Source of the DNA: Argopecten irradians
Taxonomy: Eukaryota > Mollusca > Bivalvia > Pectinida > Pectinidae
DNA: 64,000 nt
NCBI RefSeq assembly: GCF_041381155.1
Contig: NC_091135.1
Coordinates: forward strand, 6,377,620 to 6,441,619
Direction of reading: 5' to 3'
Shown: in pieces, positions 39,191-50,700 of the stretch
How the letters are laid out: the number at the start of each line of letters is the position of its first letter
Position numbering within the stretch: position 1 is the first letter of the stretch
Program-made: the position numbers and the translations under genes
The notes under the pieces: model-generated
Databases searched by the model: none
What the model saw: only the letters and a program-made list of their open reading frames with translations
What the model was told of the DNA's origin: nothing

Positions 39191-42100
39191 TGACCTGGAC
39201 GTACCGTCACTATAGCCTGTGTGGAAAAATTATAACATTGTAAAATTAAACATGTATAAGGAACCAGCCCAGGGCCAGGGCGTACCTACTACCTGACACC
39301 ATACATAATGTTAAAGAGTAAACCTTTACAACCACAATCCTATTTCATAAAATTGACCCCAATACTGAAAAATCTGTGTGGGAAAAATTGCAAAGATACA
39401 CACATCTCTCTGCTGACAAGATTACTGAGTACATAGTAATGTCGCACATAAATTGAGATCCCAACTATTCATGGTTGGGGGGAGGGTTGTCATGTAAACT
39501 ACGTAGTCATTGGTGTGTGAAATGGCAGGAGATCGAAATGATAGGACCTTAAAAAGCGTCACTTTTCTTTTTTTCCATCGACCAAGGAACTTCGTATTTG
39601 AGAATCAGACAAGCCCAATATTATTAAGCAGCAAATGATGCCCCACCTTATAACGAAATGAGTGACCCTTGAATCGAGTCATACATCAAGATCCGCATAT
39701 GGACAAGCATTGTTTTGTCAACGAGTCAAAACTTCTGCGTGAGAAAGCGTCACCACGTTTAGTTTGAAAGAGACAGCCCGGTTTTGTACCGCGAATGACC
39801 TTAGATATGTCAGTTAAGTATTGCACAGAGGCAATGGACCATGTTGCTACTGCCTTGATAGGTATAAGTGTGAGGTTTACCCACCTAGGTTATGTTATAA
39901 AATGCCGAAAATGTAATGAGTATTCTGTTTTGGTATATTGTTGTGAAACTCAAAATCGAACATCCTGTAATTGAATCACCTGTGTCATCACTATTGAAGG
40001 GTGACTGGAAAGTAAATTCACCCAATCTAGCTAAGGCGTTGAAAGGCTACAGAGAAGACAGCTGGCATTAAGAGCTTGCTCATATGGGCATGCTGTAACC
40101 TTACATGCTTGAAGAGCAGAGAGAGACTGTAATATTGATTAAAGTAAATTGGGAAGTCGGGAAAACAATGAAGGGGCTATTACGTGTAGCACCTTGAATA
40201 GCTTTAACGAACAAGAAATGTTTTTTGTCGGATCACTATACCTACCACGTTCAGCTTATGAATATATGCTAAGGCTGAGAGTTGGGACGTAAATTGTGCT
40301 TGGTTGCCTTGCCAAGTTGAAAGGCATGGGCTATATCAAAGGGCAACTGTACCCTGACATACAGGTAGGGTAAAAAAACGATGTGCCTAGAACCTCGATA
40401 CAAAATTCTCGAACGGTCCCATTAAGGACCTGAGTTCATACAGTTTCCTCGATGTTGGTGCTAGAGAGAAAGCACTTATGAGGTTGGGACAAGGTTGGAA
40501 GAAGATTTGTTTTTTTTATCCACATTCGCTGGGCATCTGTCGTTGGAGGGACAACCTCTCGGCTGTGGGACAGCAAACATTTTGAAATGCTGAATCTGCT
40601 AACGAGACAAAGCATCAGCCAGGTTATTTTTTACAACCCTCAATGTGTCTAGCCTTCAATCAATATATTGTGTCGTAAACATACAAGCACTAGACTTCTT
40701 GACCATTTTCTTGACTATAGGATCACGAGAAGATTGAGAGTTAAGCACTGACACCATGTTCAAGTTATCTTACATAGAGCCCAAATGGCTTTATTGGTAC
40801 AACTCGTCCAGCCCCAAGTGAGAAAACTAGCTACTATTAATGGAGGTAAAAATTCGAGCAAATTAATGTGGTGGCTTTGAAATGTTCATCATGCTCCAAA
40901 CCCGAATGTAACCCCTTTTTTCAAAAAAACAGCCCCAAAACCGATTGAAGATGTTGTTGCATCAGTATACAGTTGTAATGTATTGGAAGACTCCCAAATG
41001 CCAGAGTAAGAAAAAACATTTCACATTGAAATTGTCTAAAAAATTGTCCCCACATTGCCAAGTCTGCTCAATAGCCCTCCCAGAATTTAAGGGCGTATTT
41101 TATAGTTTGGCTTCTGAAGTTCCTAAAAGTTAAATCAATTAACCATCTTAGGAAGGGCGCCGTATCCTGGTAAAACGACACTTGTCGCAAACTGCAATTT
41201 TCCAATCACAGATTGCAATAACTCTTTTAGGGTGATCTTTTTCACTCCTACATGAAAAAGTCCTTTACATAAATTGTTTACAATCAGCCACGAGTTAGTT
41301 TATCATCTGTGTGAGTGCGTGTGGCCTCCATCAAAATGCTATCAAGTGTTCTATACCGAGGGAAAGGGAGTCAATTTGTTTCATGAGAGCGGGCCCAACA
41401 GTTTTTAACGATATTTATACGGGGCAAGTGGGCAACACCCTAACTGAGAAACAAAAGGCTTTGGAAATCATGTAAGCCTCTGAAGGCAGCGGGGTTTATA
41501 AAGAACGAATTCAAGTAAACAAAACAATCCACCCGAAACCACTTTTGGATGGACAATTGCAGATGCTTTGCCCACGGTTCTGATACATAAATCCACACTA
41601 TCGGGGGGGTTGAGGTAGGAAAAGCCTCAAAAAATACTTACAACTTTTTTCAGAGCAAGATCCGCCCATTTGGTTAAACCATTATCATACAAAATGTAAA
41701 ATATGGAGATGGCCCTGCCAAAAAAAATAATCCCCAGCAAGTGCGCTAACATCCTACGCTAACCAAAACGTCTACCACCATAAACCGTCGGAATGTATTG
41801 GGAATAATTCTAAAAGCAGCTTTCAAATGTCCAGAATTTTTGCAAGAAAAGAAGGGTGACTTAATTAAATTCAGAAACAATAAGCTTTTTTTAATGAAAT
41901 TGATTGCCTGTTGAATGGTTTTATACTGAACAATGGGTCAAATTGTTCTCAGTTAACAAGACACCATCATTCATGGGAATTATCCCTTTCACTCAGTTTT
42001 TCCTTCTGGAACACAGAGATAGTGAAATTAACATGAAATTGATAGGGAACGTTATTTAGCCACAATATCCCAAACGGGACTTCTAACTTCGGCTGCCCCT
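39190..42100 (-). mobile_element. DIRS-type tyrosine-recombinase retrotransposon, broken fossil
   Basis: Read on the minus strand, the order of parts is reverse transcriptase end, RNase H, tyrosine recombinase, as in DIRS elements. Recognisable words are VIGKLQFATSVV (RT thumb region, about 41200), SSIGFGAVF (RNase H start, about 40940), NLADALSR (about 40610), and recombinase words including GHSFR (about 39665) and LSDSQIR (about 39615). Both outer ends are uncertain, and the 5' part of the reverse transcriptase is hardly recognisable. The copy is clearly broken, with many breaks, and looks old or poorly assembled. No terminal repeats were identified. Confidence 0.7.
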
Positions 42101-45100
42101 CTCTTTCCCCATTTTGCTTTTTTCTACACGAATCAAAATGATATGTTTTGGAGTAATATCACAGCAATATCTTATTATTATATACTGATGACTGTCCTAG
42201 ATTATAGCTTATATAAGGTTAAACTAATAACTTAGTTAATTGCAAATGAAAACGATTTATAATCATAATCCATGCATACAGTTTTGCATAACAGAGAATC
42301 AAGGGCCTAATATGGCAGAGTATGGCTAAAAGCGTCTCAGAAGTGTTGCGTGGACGCTTGATATAGGAGAAATATCAACGAATTAAATGATAGGCGGACG
42401 AGATCTGTGTATTGTAAACGAAAGCGTCAGCACGAAAGCGTACTGGTGATTAAATTTCTTGTTGTCAAGTTTTTGGATCCACTGCTCGGGACTGCGCGAT
42501 CATTGCTCTTTGCAAGATATGCGCTAAAAAGGTCTTTGGCATGTTGTCCTAGATGCTGGTACGCCGTAAAATGGAATTCACTCAACGTGTAAAGGTAAAA
42601 CTGATATTTGAATTAGAGGAAGTGAAATGGCGCCTTTTATGGATCATAGACCTTTTTGAAGGCTTTAGACCAATAACCATGGATTATACAGGAGTCACAG
42701 CCTCTCAAGTTGAACGCCTAGCGGTGAATAGGACGCGCACGACGTTTTCCGCGCATGTAGACCGGCGGAGTGTTAGGACAGTTGGTCCGGATACAGTTGT
42801 GGTGCTGTGTGGTACACTATAGAGTGTACCACGAGAAAACCGCGAATCTATTCCGTGAGCCCTTGAAAGGTTTTGAGTTTATTGTCGTCTAGATTAGAGA
42901 ATATAACTGCAACTAACTGCAATACAGGACAGATGCCTGTACTTAGACGATGCTGATTTAGTGCGCCAAGTAATCAGAGATCGCTATTGTATGAGTAGAT
43001 AGATTGTTTTGTACAGTGACCGCTTGGCAGATGTGCTCGACCACGCTGTCAAAAAACGAGAGCAGTACGAGCGGGAGTTGTAAAATTAACTTTAAAGTAT
43101 GGTAAATTCTAAAACTTTCGTGCTGTTGAGAGAAGGGCACCCGGCCATGGGGGCGGCGAGCCGCCGTCACGGGTGGTGGGGTGTTTTGGGGGTGGTAGGG
43201 GTTAAGGGCTTCATTGCACACAATTACAATTGGCACTTGCATCCTCAACTGCCAACGAACAAAGCGGATAGCGCACATTGCCATCAGACGCGACTCGGAC
43301 TCAATTCTCCCTAAACTAATCCGTAAATGATATCCGTGCCAAAGAACTACAGCCACCACCCCAACCTCCCGTCCGTAGAATAGATATCTCGCCACCCTGA
43401 GGTTAGACACGACACCTCTCTATGAGAGAACAAATACTTATAGTAACCCAGGGGAAAGGCTGCATCACCTCCTTGTTTTCGCCTTAAATAACTACAACAA
43501 CACATTAGTACCAGTAGACACCAATATGCCAAAAATATTGATACTTGTTTGGTCACATTCATTCAATGAAACTCGTGGAAAGTTTTATTCTCGATAGCAT
43601 TGTACTATTTATTAATATGTATGACTTGCCAGCGAGCTAAATGGTTCGGTCATGTCTGAGGTACGTTTAACAACTACCCATGGGATAGCTTGTAACCCCA
43701 CTCACTATGTCTTTATCCTATGTCAAATGTCTGCCATTGTCGACTGTGAAACTATCTTGGTACTGAGAGTACTGTATGTTTCGTAGTGTTCTGAAGCCAG
43801 ATCGAACACTGGTTTACACTGTGGTGCGCTACTTTAAGGAGATCAGCTGGCCAACACGATTGAACGCAACAGATCATCTACTCGAGCTGTTTCTGTCATC
43901 GTATGGTAGCCACTCCCCCACCGCCGCTTCTGTTAACTCCTCGGTAGCTCAAACTAATATAAGCGTTTGCGTGCCGCTCAGCCACCATAACCTCACGACA
44001 TGCATGGTTCTACCAGGTAGCCATGCGCATTTGAGCTCGGCAGTTCTCTCCCGCGACGCTCTGAACCCAACTGGGAGCTAGTCCTCCGCACGCGACGCTC
44101 ACCCTACAATTACACACCACCCCCGGTTCAAGTAATTCATTGTGCCTCGGAACGGTTATCTCGCCGCACACATCTCACTTGATACACGTCGCTAAGCTAT
44201 CCACAACAAAAGGCCTCCTCTTGTCTAATGACCGGTCTCTGTCGCTATATTGTCGCTGTCGCTCCGGCGCACCCCCTCTCCCCCATGGCTATAATCTCAC
44301 TGGCACACTCACCACACATCCTCAATGATCGCTGTCTCTACGTCATCCCTCTTGTAAGTGACTTGCCGGTTTCCCTCACCCAGCGACACTACTATCTAAC
44401 TAGCCTCCCAGCTGCGCAGGCAGTCCTGCAAGCTAGTAGAGAGGGTGGATCGTTCCGTTACAATTAGCGGAAGCCGCAGCACTGTGTCTAGTATGATTTT
44501 CTTTGCTCGAGCCCCATACATAAATGTGGTTCGCCTATAGACGGCTGCCTTCCGCACCTCTGGGCGCATCAGGATATTAATTATCGTCTCATGTCTGCTC
44601 TACATGAAACATATAAACCCCGCCTGTCACACAAGTATTGCCCGTCGCTCCCCGCCACTAGGTCCTCTACACTCTCGAGGAGTATCTTAAAATATTGAAA
44701 ACAAATAATAGGATCCACTTATGACATGTTTTTAAGTCTTATCAATATGTTGTATTATCTTCTATACAATATCAACAAAAATATTGACCTCTCTCCTACT
44801 GGTCCTAACCGTCTAAATCCTTACCTCATAGGAATTCACCAAAGGATATGTTCGACTTACCATTGTCTTTCTTATTTTATTGAGTGACTTATGATCTTAC
44901 AAATTAGTACGACATAATAATCGCAATTATTGTATGAAAAATATACAATTAAACTGCTACCCCTAACATGTGACTACTCAGCAGCTGGGATGCTTATTTT
45001 TGATATAGAATTAGAATCAACCACATACAAAGCTATATAAAACGTTCTAATGTAGAAGGGCATATAACAGGTTTTTAAAAAAACACGGCGGGCTATGCGT

Positions 45101-46200
45101 TGGGCGAGAAACAAATTTGCAGTCACTGAAACAATAGTGAGACGCGGGGCCCTATAGGCAATCATAAGTAATATAATAACCGCGGGGTCCCAAAGGGCAA
45201 ATATTAATTGGCATATATAATAAACGCGGGGTACACAATTAAGCCTCATCAGAGGTTTTTTTTTTGTTTTACTTTTTTTTTGGTTTAACATGTTTTGTTA
45301 AGTTTTTGGTTTTTCAGTTATTGATTTAGTATTGTTTATTTTTAATTTATCGTGTTTTTGTGTTTTACATTTATATTTTTTATGTAGATGTGATTTTATG
45401 AAAAAGAAAACAATATCTGCATAATTACTCTATTTAATTCCATTACTGATATGTAGTCACAGCATAATGAAAAGTATGTCATTTTATACAGGTGTTTTGG
45501 GGTGCCAACTAACTATAGTAGTTGTAAAACTATATGTAGGTAGGCTTAGTGATATATAAGATTCTCATTCCGGTTTTTGTAAAGGGTAAGAGAACCCGAG
45601 TTTGGATTCGAGTGTGGGTTTTGGGGGGGGTGTGTAGAAGTTGGATTTGTGTTTGTTAGATATCACCTCCCCCCCCTTTAACGCAGAGATCACGTCGGCA
45701 ATCACACGAACTTCTCTCTGGGATGGTATTTAGCGGAGATATGTACGCCAATACGGATACAGGGAAATGATTTGCGCTCTAATAAAAGTTAATTGGGAAA
45801 AGAGGACATTGAAAATTCAACCTTTTTACTGAGCGCGATTTTAAGGTTTTGTTTAAGCAATGTATCGTTTGTGCACACATCTCCGATTCCTAACAAGTCA
45901 TGTTCATCCCAGAGATCTCCTGGTATGACGCCAGCAAGGTAACCATTCTTGGAAAATTATTAAGTCTATGAAGCAATAGCTCATTGGTTTCGGCCACACG
46001 CGAATTGTATATTGAAAATCGCAACATCACCTTTATGACGACGTGTTCGCCTCTCGCCGAAACAACTGACAAACAACGACATGCCTGGTACCCTGGACAA
46101 GAGTTTCTTCGGTGAAAAAGTACATAATAGAGTCAACCACACGATCAGGCAAACCTCGTGGACTACTTAGGTCATTTCCGCCGCCATTGTAACAAACATG
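42101..46200. other. Unexplained, compositionally odd region
   Basis: From about 42330 to 44660 the sequence is noticeably richer in G and C than the rest of the window and has several 70-150-codon open frames on both strands, none resembling a known family. A small tandem motif (CGCGGGGcc/tcc/tac, spaced about 45 bases) lies at 45136-45240. The region lies between a heavily altered retroelement and an assembly gap, so sequence quality may be poor. No gene is claimed. Confidence 0.4.
45136..45240. repeat. Three-copy short tandem repeat with CGCGGGG core
   Basis: GACGCGGGGCCC, CCGCGGGGTCCC and AACGCGGGGTAC recur at intervals of about 42-45 bases, each followed by AT-rich sequence. The minus-strand open frame over it is a by-product. 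Confidence 0.45.
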
Positions 46201-46214
46201 ACGTACGTAAAAAG

Positions 46215-46256
46215 ATGTCGAAACGGGAAAGCTCAAACAACGAGAAGCGATTTACC
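46215..46256 (+). CDS. Possible first coding exon of the UBX-LRR gene
   Basis: ATG at 46215 opens MSKRESSNNEKRFT, ending at 46256 in phase 0, exactly the phase needed by exon 47721. Joined, it would give RFT-IRMTDGG, fitting the usual start of a UBX fold. About 30 bases upstream is CCGCCGCCATTGT, like the YY1-type element common at animal start sites. Against it: the donor GTTGCT is poor, and the intervening sequence contains an N gap that could hide the true exon. Confidence 0.3.
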
Positions 46257-47189
46257 GTTGCTTATTTAGTCCCTGGGATACCCACGTAATCCACAAGATG
46301 ACTTTCGCGAGATAACCAAAAAATTAGCCCGCGATAGGGAAGCTCATTGATATATAAACGCGAGACAGCGCAATGCTAACTTGTGGACCGATAACCAATA
46401 AATCCGAGTACGGGTCTGAAATAGTGACCCAAATTAGTGTGATAACTGAACATGTTATATAACACCAAAAAAACTTACCAATTTGTACATTGGTCCAATC
46501 AGTGATATGAATCTAGTTACTGGTACGTGGTTAATAACTTATTCAACGCACGATATAAAACGAACGAAATTCCAAAAATTTCTTGTACTCTACAAAATGG
46601 CCGTTCTACAAGTTTTTTTCTCTCAGCTAAAGAATGACACATGCCGCATGTCCGTATCCGAATGATGACGATTCACGTGATCATAAACTGACCAATCAAA
46701 GAAACAAAACAACATAAAACCTATAAGGGGGGCGGGATGTACGAATTGTTTGAAAAAAAGTCGTCTATGTGCTATAGCCTGGTTATGATCCTTACACACA
46801 ATGTTCAAGAATATTCAATTCAAATTGCAGTTGAATCTCATGTTTCGAGGAAGCCTTGTTAATTGATGTTTTTGTGCAAGTATTTATGAATTTCATCTAC
46901 TAAAACGAAGCATTGTATCCACAAACGCTGATAATATTTACATTGTAGCTAACGTAAGGCACCTCTGCTTTATCATTTTGTCAAAGTCGACCGGTTAAAT
47001 CAATGAAAATGTTTCAAGATATAAAAGTAAGACTATAATTTTAAACTACATGTTGTGTTAACGCTTGTAATATGAGTGGGCAAAATTGCGACTCACCAGT
47101 TGATACCGCCTTATGAATGCTTGATTAAATCCTGTCTAAAAACGTCAGCTTGGCAAAGGTCGGAATCAACCGGGCTCACAGAAGGCACT

Positions 47190-47500
47190 AAATAAAAAGT
47201 GACCGTCATTGCGAATGTTCGCGAATCAAATCGTCAAATTTAGAAATGACATGTTAATCAGCAAATAAAGAAATTAACTCTTATTTATTTTTTCCCAATC
47301 CCGCAGTTATTTGATGATATATCGCAACTGTTACAGGAAAAGAGAGCTTATTACCTTATGGTATCGAGTTCCTATGCACTGTTAATTCGATATTAGTGCT
47401 GAAAATATCTTGGTTTTTTATAATTAGGGGCTATTCATCATGTGGTTGAAAAGACCTATTGTGGTTTGTTCAGTGTTTTATTATTGATTTTATTATTTTA
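47190..47500. repeat. Diverged piece of the 1.5-kb unit joined to a hairpin terminus
   Basis: CAAATTTAGAAATGA, AAAGAAATTAACTC, GCAACTGTTACAGGAAA and GTATCGAGTTC match the last third of the array unit in order. They are followed by GGGGCTATTCATCATGTGG and GAAAAGACCTATTG, the terminus also seen at 31291. Here the terminus is to the right of unit sequence, whereas at the array it is to the left. Confidence 0.6.
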
Positions 47501-47609
47501 TGTCTACACCTGAGATTTGGGTCCAAAAGATCTTCAAAATGGTAAGATTGGTACATGTATGTCAATGGCCTTATCTGTTATGATTGTATGGCATGAGTTA
47601 TGAAGGGGT

Positions 47610-47619
47610 NNNNNNNNNN
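47610..47619. other. Assembly gap (10 N)
   Basis: A run of ten undetermined bases; the true size of the gap is unknown. It lies about 100 bases before the first firm exon of the UBX-LRR gene. Confidence 0.99.
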
Positions 47620-47720
47620 GAAAGAAAGAAAATTTAAAACCTTTTTGTTGGAAATATGTACTTTTGATGGTCATGTACCCATTCTATGTTATTTATGTAT
47701 ATGTGCAACTTTTTTTCCAG

Positions 47721-50700
47721 ATAAGAATGACAGATGGTGGGTCTGTGCGTCAATCTTTTCCTACCTCGGCTGTGCTGAAGGAAGTTTGGTCCTTTGTACA
47801 AACACACCAGAAGAAATCCCTTAGTGGAATGTGCTTAATCCAGGTAGCTCAAGATCACATTTACATGTACTTGTTGATTTTTGACACAACACATTGATAC
47901 GTCAATAAGATTTGACCCACTATGCCATCTATTTTTTTTTTGTCCATATATATTTCTAAAATATAGTCTATGAATTATTACCATCTAAGACTATTGGGAA
48001 ATTAAAAAAACCCACTATTTTAAGCCAGTGTTTGGCAACTATTTTAGACTAGCAGCCCATATATGGAGTGTTAATCATAATGTGGTAAAATGTTCGACAA
48101 TTCAACCATCAATATTTTAATAAGCCTTCATTATAAACAAAATTACCTATGTTTCAACTGCAACAGAGATGAATGGATTCTTTAGGTAGCTTGAAATTTT
48201 TCATAACCTAAAAGAATGCATATCAATATTAAAATGTCAGAGTGCTAGGTTTCCTAAAGAAAAATCATCAGCCTAAGGTTATCTAGTTAGCACATTTTAG
48301 TTAGTTACAAACTCATTACTGAGATGGAGGTAATCTAATGGAAGGATGTCTGACACCTTGACCACTTGTCAAAATAGCTTGTTATGAGCTTTGTGATTTT
48401 CTGAAAGATATATGAGGTTACAAGATATTAATTTCAAAATCATAATTTTCAGCCCTTTCCCCACCGAGAATTCGGAGAAACAGACATGGACACTTCCCTA
48501 CAGGATTTGGGATTGACTCCTTCTGGCTCATTAGTGTTGAGAAAAACAGAGAAGAAAGACACAACAAATAAAGAAGCAGGTCAGTTAATTAGATATTTTC
48601 AATTGAGCTTTTGGTAATTGGTTAATATGGAAACTAGATAAGTAGATTTTTTTTGGTAGGAAAATAACATTAAAATGTTTTGATTTTATTGAAAAGAACA
48701 TTCAACAGGCTGATAAAACATTACATTTGTCCTTTCAATCATTTGACCAGAAACCTGCAATCATGTATTAAATTGCAAATCTAGTGAAATTTTAGCATTA
48801 GACATGATATGTTCTATTATAAATATTTTCCAGAGTCTTCAGAAAGGGACACTGAGAACTCTGACGATGCTACTGGATCAAATAAATTCAGCAATCTAAC
48901 ATATGGGACACCGGGAGCTAAAGGAGATTCCACTGGATTTCGATCACATGGAAGTCAGGGCCCACCCCCACCACTACCACCAACGTTTGGTTTGGATGGT
49001 GGAGGAGGTGGAGGTGGCTTTGGAGGGCCACAACCAGCTGGAATGCCACCGATGCCACCTGGTTTGGGAATCAACCCAATGAATATGGGCATGCCGGATA
49101 TAGTACCAGGGGCAGGGCCATCTCAGCATTGGGGTCAAGGTCATGTTCTAGGACAGGATGATGGCCAGCCATATGTGCCAATTATAGGTACAAGCAGAAT
49201 TATATCATTTAGGCAATACTAGTTTGAAACTGTACATTTTTATAGAAGACTAGAATAGGGAGGATTAATTAAAGGCAATATCTGTTTTGAGACCGCCTCC
49301 TTTGTTTTATTTACAATTCTACTAATTTTAAAATATGATGTCTTTTCCTGCTAATTTTAGATGATGATGCTGAGGGGGATGAAGATGCTGATAATGATGA
49401 GGGACCTGATGTCGTACAGGGACATGGCCAGTTTGGTCATGGTTTCTTTGGTGGAGGAGGAGCTGGTGGGGGAGGTCTGCACATGGGTATGTTATATTTA
49501 TCAATTATTCTTCTAGCTGTCATTGCTCATAAATTTTTGATTGCATCATAGGTTTGTAAAGGGTACTTGCTTTTAAAATTAATTAATTTTGAAACAATTT
49601 CTGTCAATAAAAGTACAGATGATAAGAGAGAAAATAATTTGTAAGTAAATGAAGATATTTCCCCATAAATCAAAATTGGCATTCACACACATTCCCTTTA
49701 GTCTTTCCTTACATGTTACCTTTTATATGACATCTTGAGCAGGTGGGGAGGGGTGATACCCACAGGAAAACGATGGATGTCTTCAGCTTAAATATGGTGT
49801 GTATATTTATTTGTGTATTTTTTATTAAAGGTCATGATCTTGGGATGGGATTTGGAGGTGGTGGCAACATGCATGCTGAAGAAGCTTTCCAAGGAGTGGG
49901 GCAGCGTCTGGTTCCTGAGGGACACCCAAACTATAATGAAGGAAACCAGAACAAATCGGCACGTGAAATGGCATGTAAGGATAACGTCTGATTTAAAATA
50001 CAGTAACTGTACAGTATATCATTGATCAAAATTGAAACATGATATCACAGTTTCAGTCTGTTTGACAGTTTATGTAACAGATAGTTTGCCAGTGAACTGT
50101 ATTAGGTATGGTCAGCAAATAAAAGTGGCAGTCTGAAGAATCGGTTACATTTCAAAATTATCAGAGGTTTGTAAATAATCATTACATATGATGTTTGTTA
50201 TCAAAATATATGCCGATAAATGATAAAGGAGTAGATATGATAGGACCAGTATTTGGCTTTAATTTTTCAGGCCGAAAAAAATTAAGTCTTATCCCCATCA
50301 ATTTCATATCAATAATAAATACTCTCATACTTGCCATTCATCAAAACATAATTTTTTATAACCATGTACACGATGTGTCCCACCTATGACGTCATCAAAT
50401 TGATGATTTTCCTCTTCTCGCCAAATTTTGCTAGAAATTCATCATCTTAAGGTTAGAAAAGGCTTGAAAAGTATTTGGCCGCCACCTTGGAGCAACTTTA
50501 CATTTTGCATGGATATGCGTAAATACATGATACACAACGTGTAAAAATCTCTTTCTGCTCCACGAAGGCGGCCACATTCATTTTTAGAGAAAACCACTCA
50601 AAAAGTATGATTTTTCAAGGACTTTTGTGAAAAATGGCGGGAAACTGCATGTTGAAGACGTCATAGTGAACATAATTGGCACATGCGGGATATTTTGGAG

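Noticed and set aside
43776-44081. 101-codon open frame in the GC-richer island
   Set aside because: Low stop density is expected from the GC content; no recognisable motif.
44974-45291. 105-codon minus-strand open frame
   Set aside because: Covers a small tandem CGCGGGG repeat and homopolymer tract; not protein-like.
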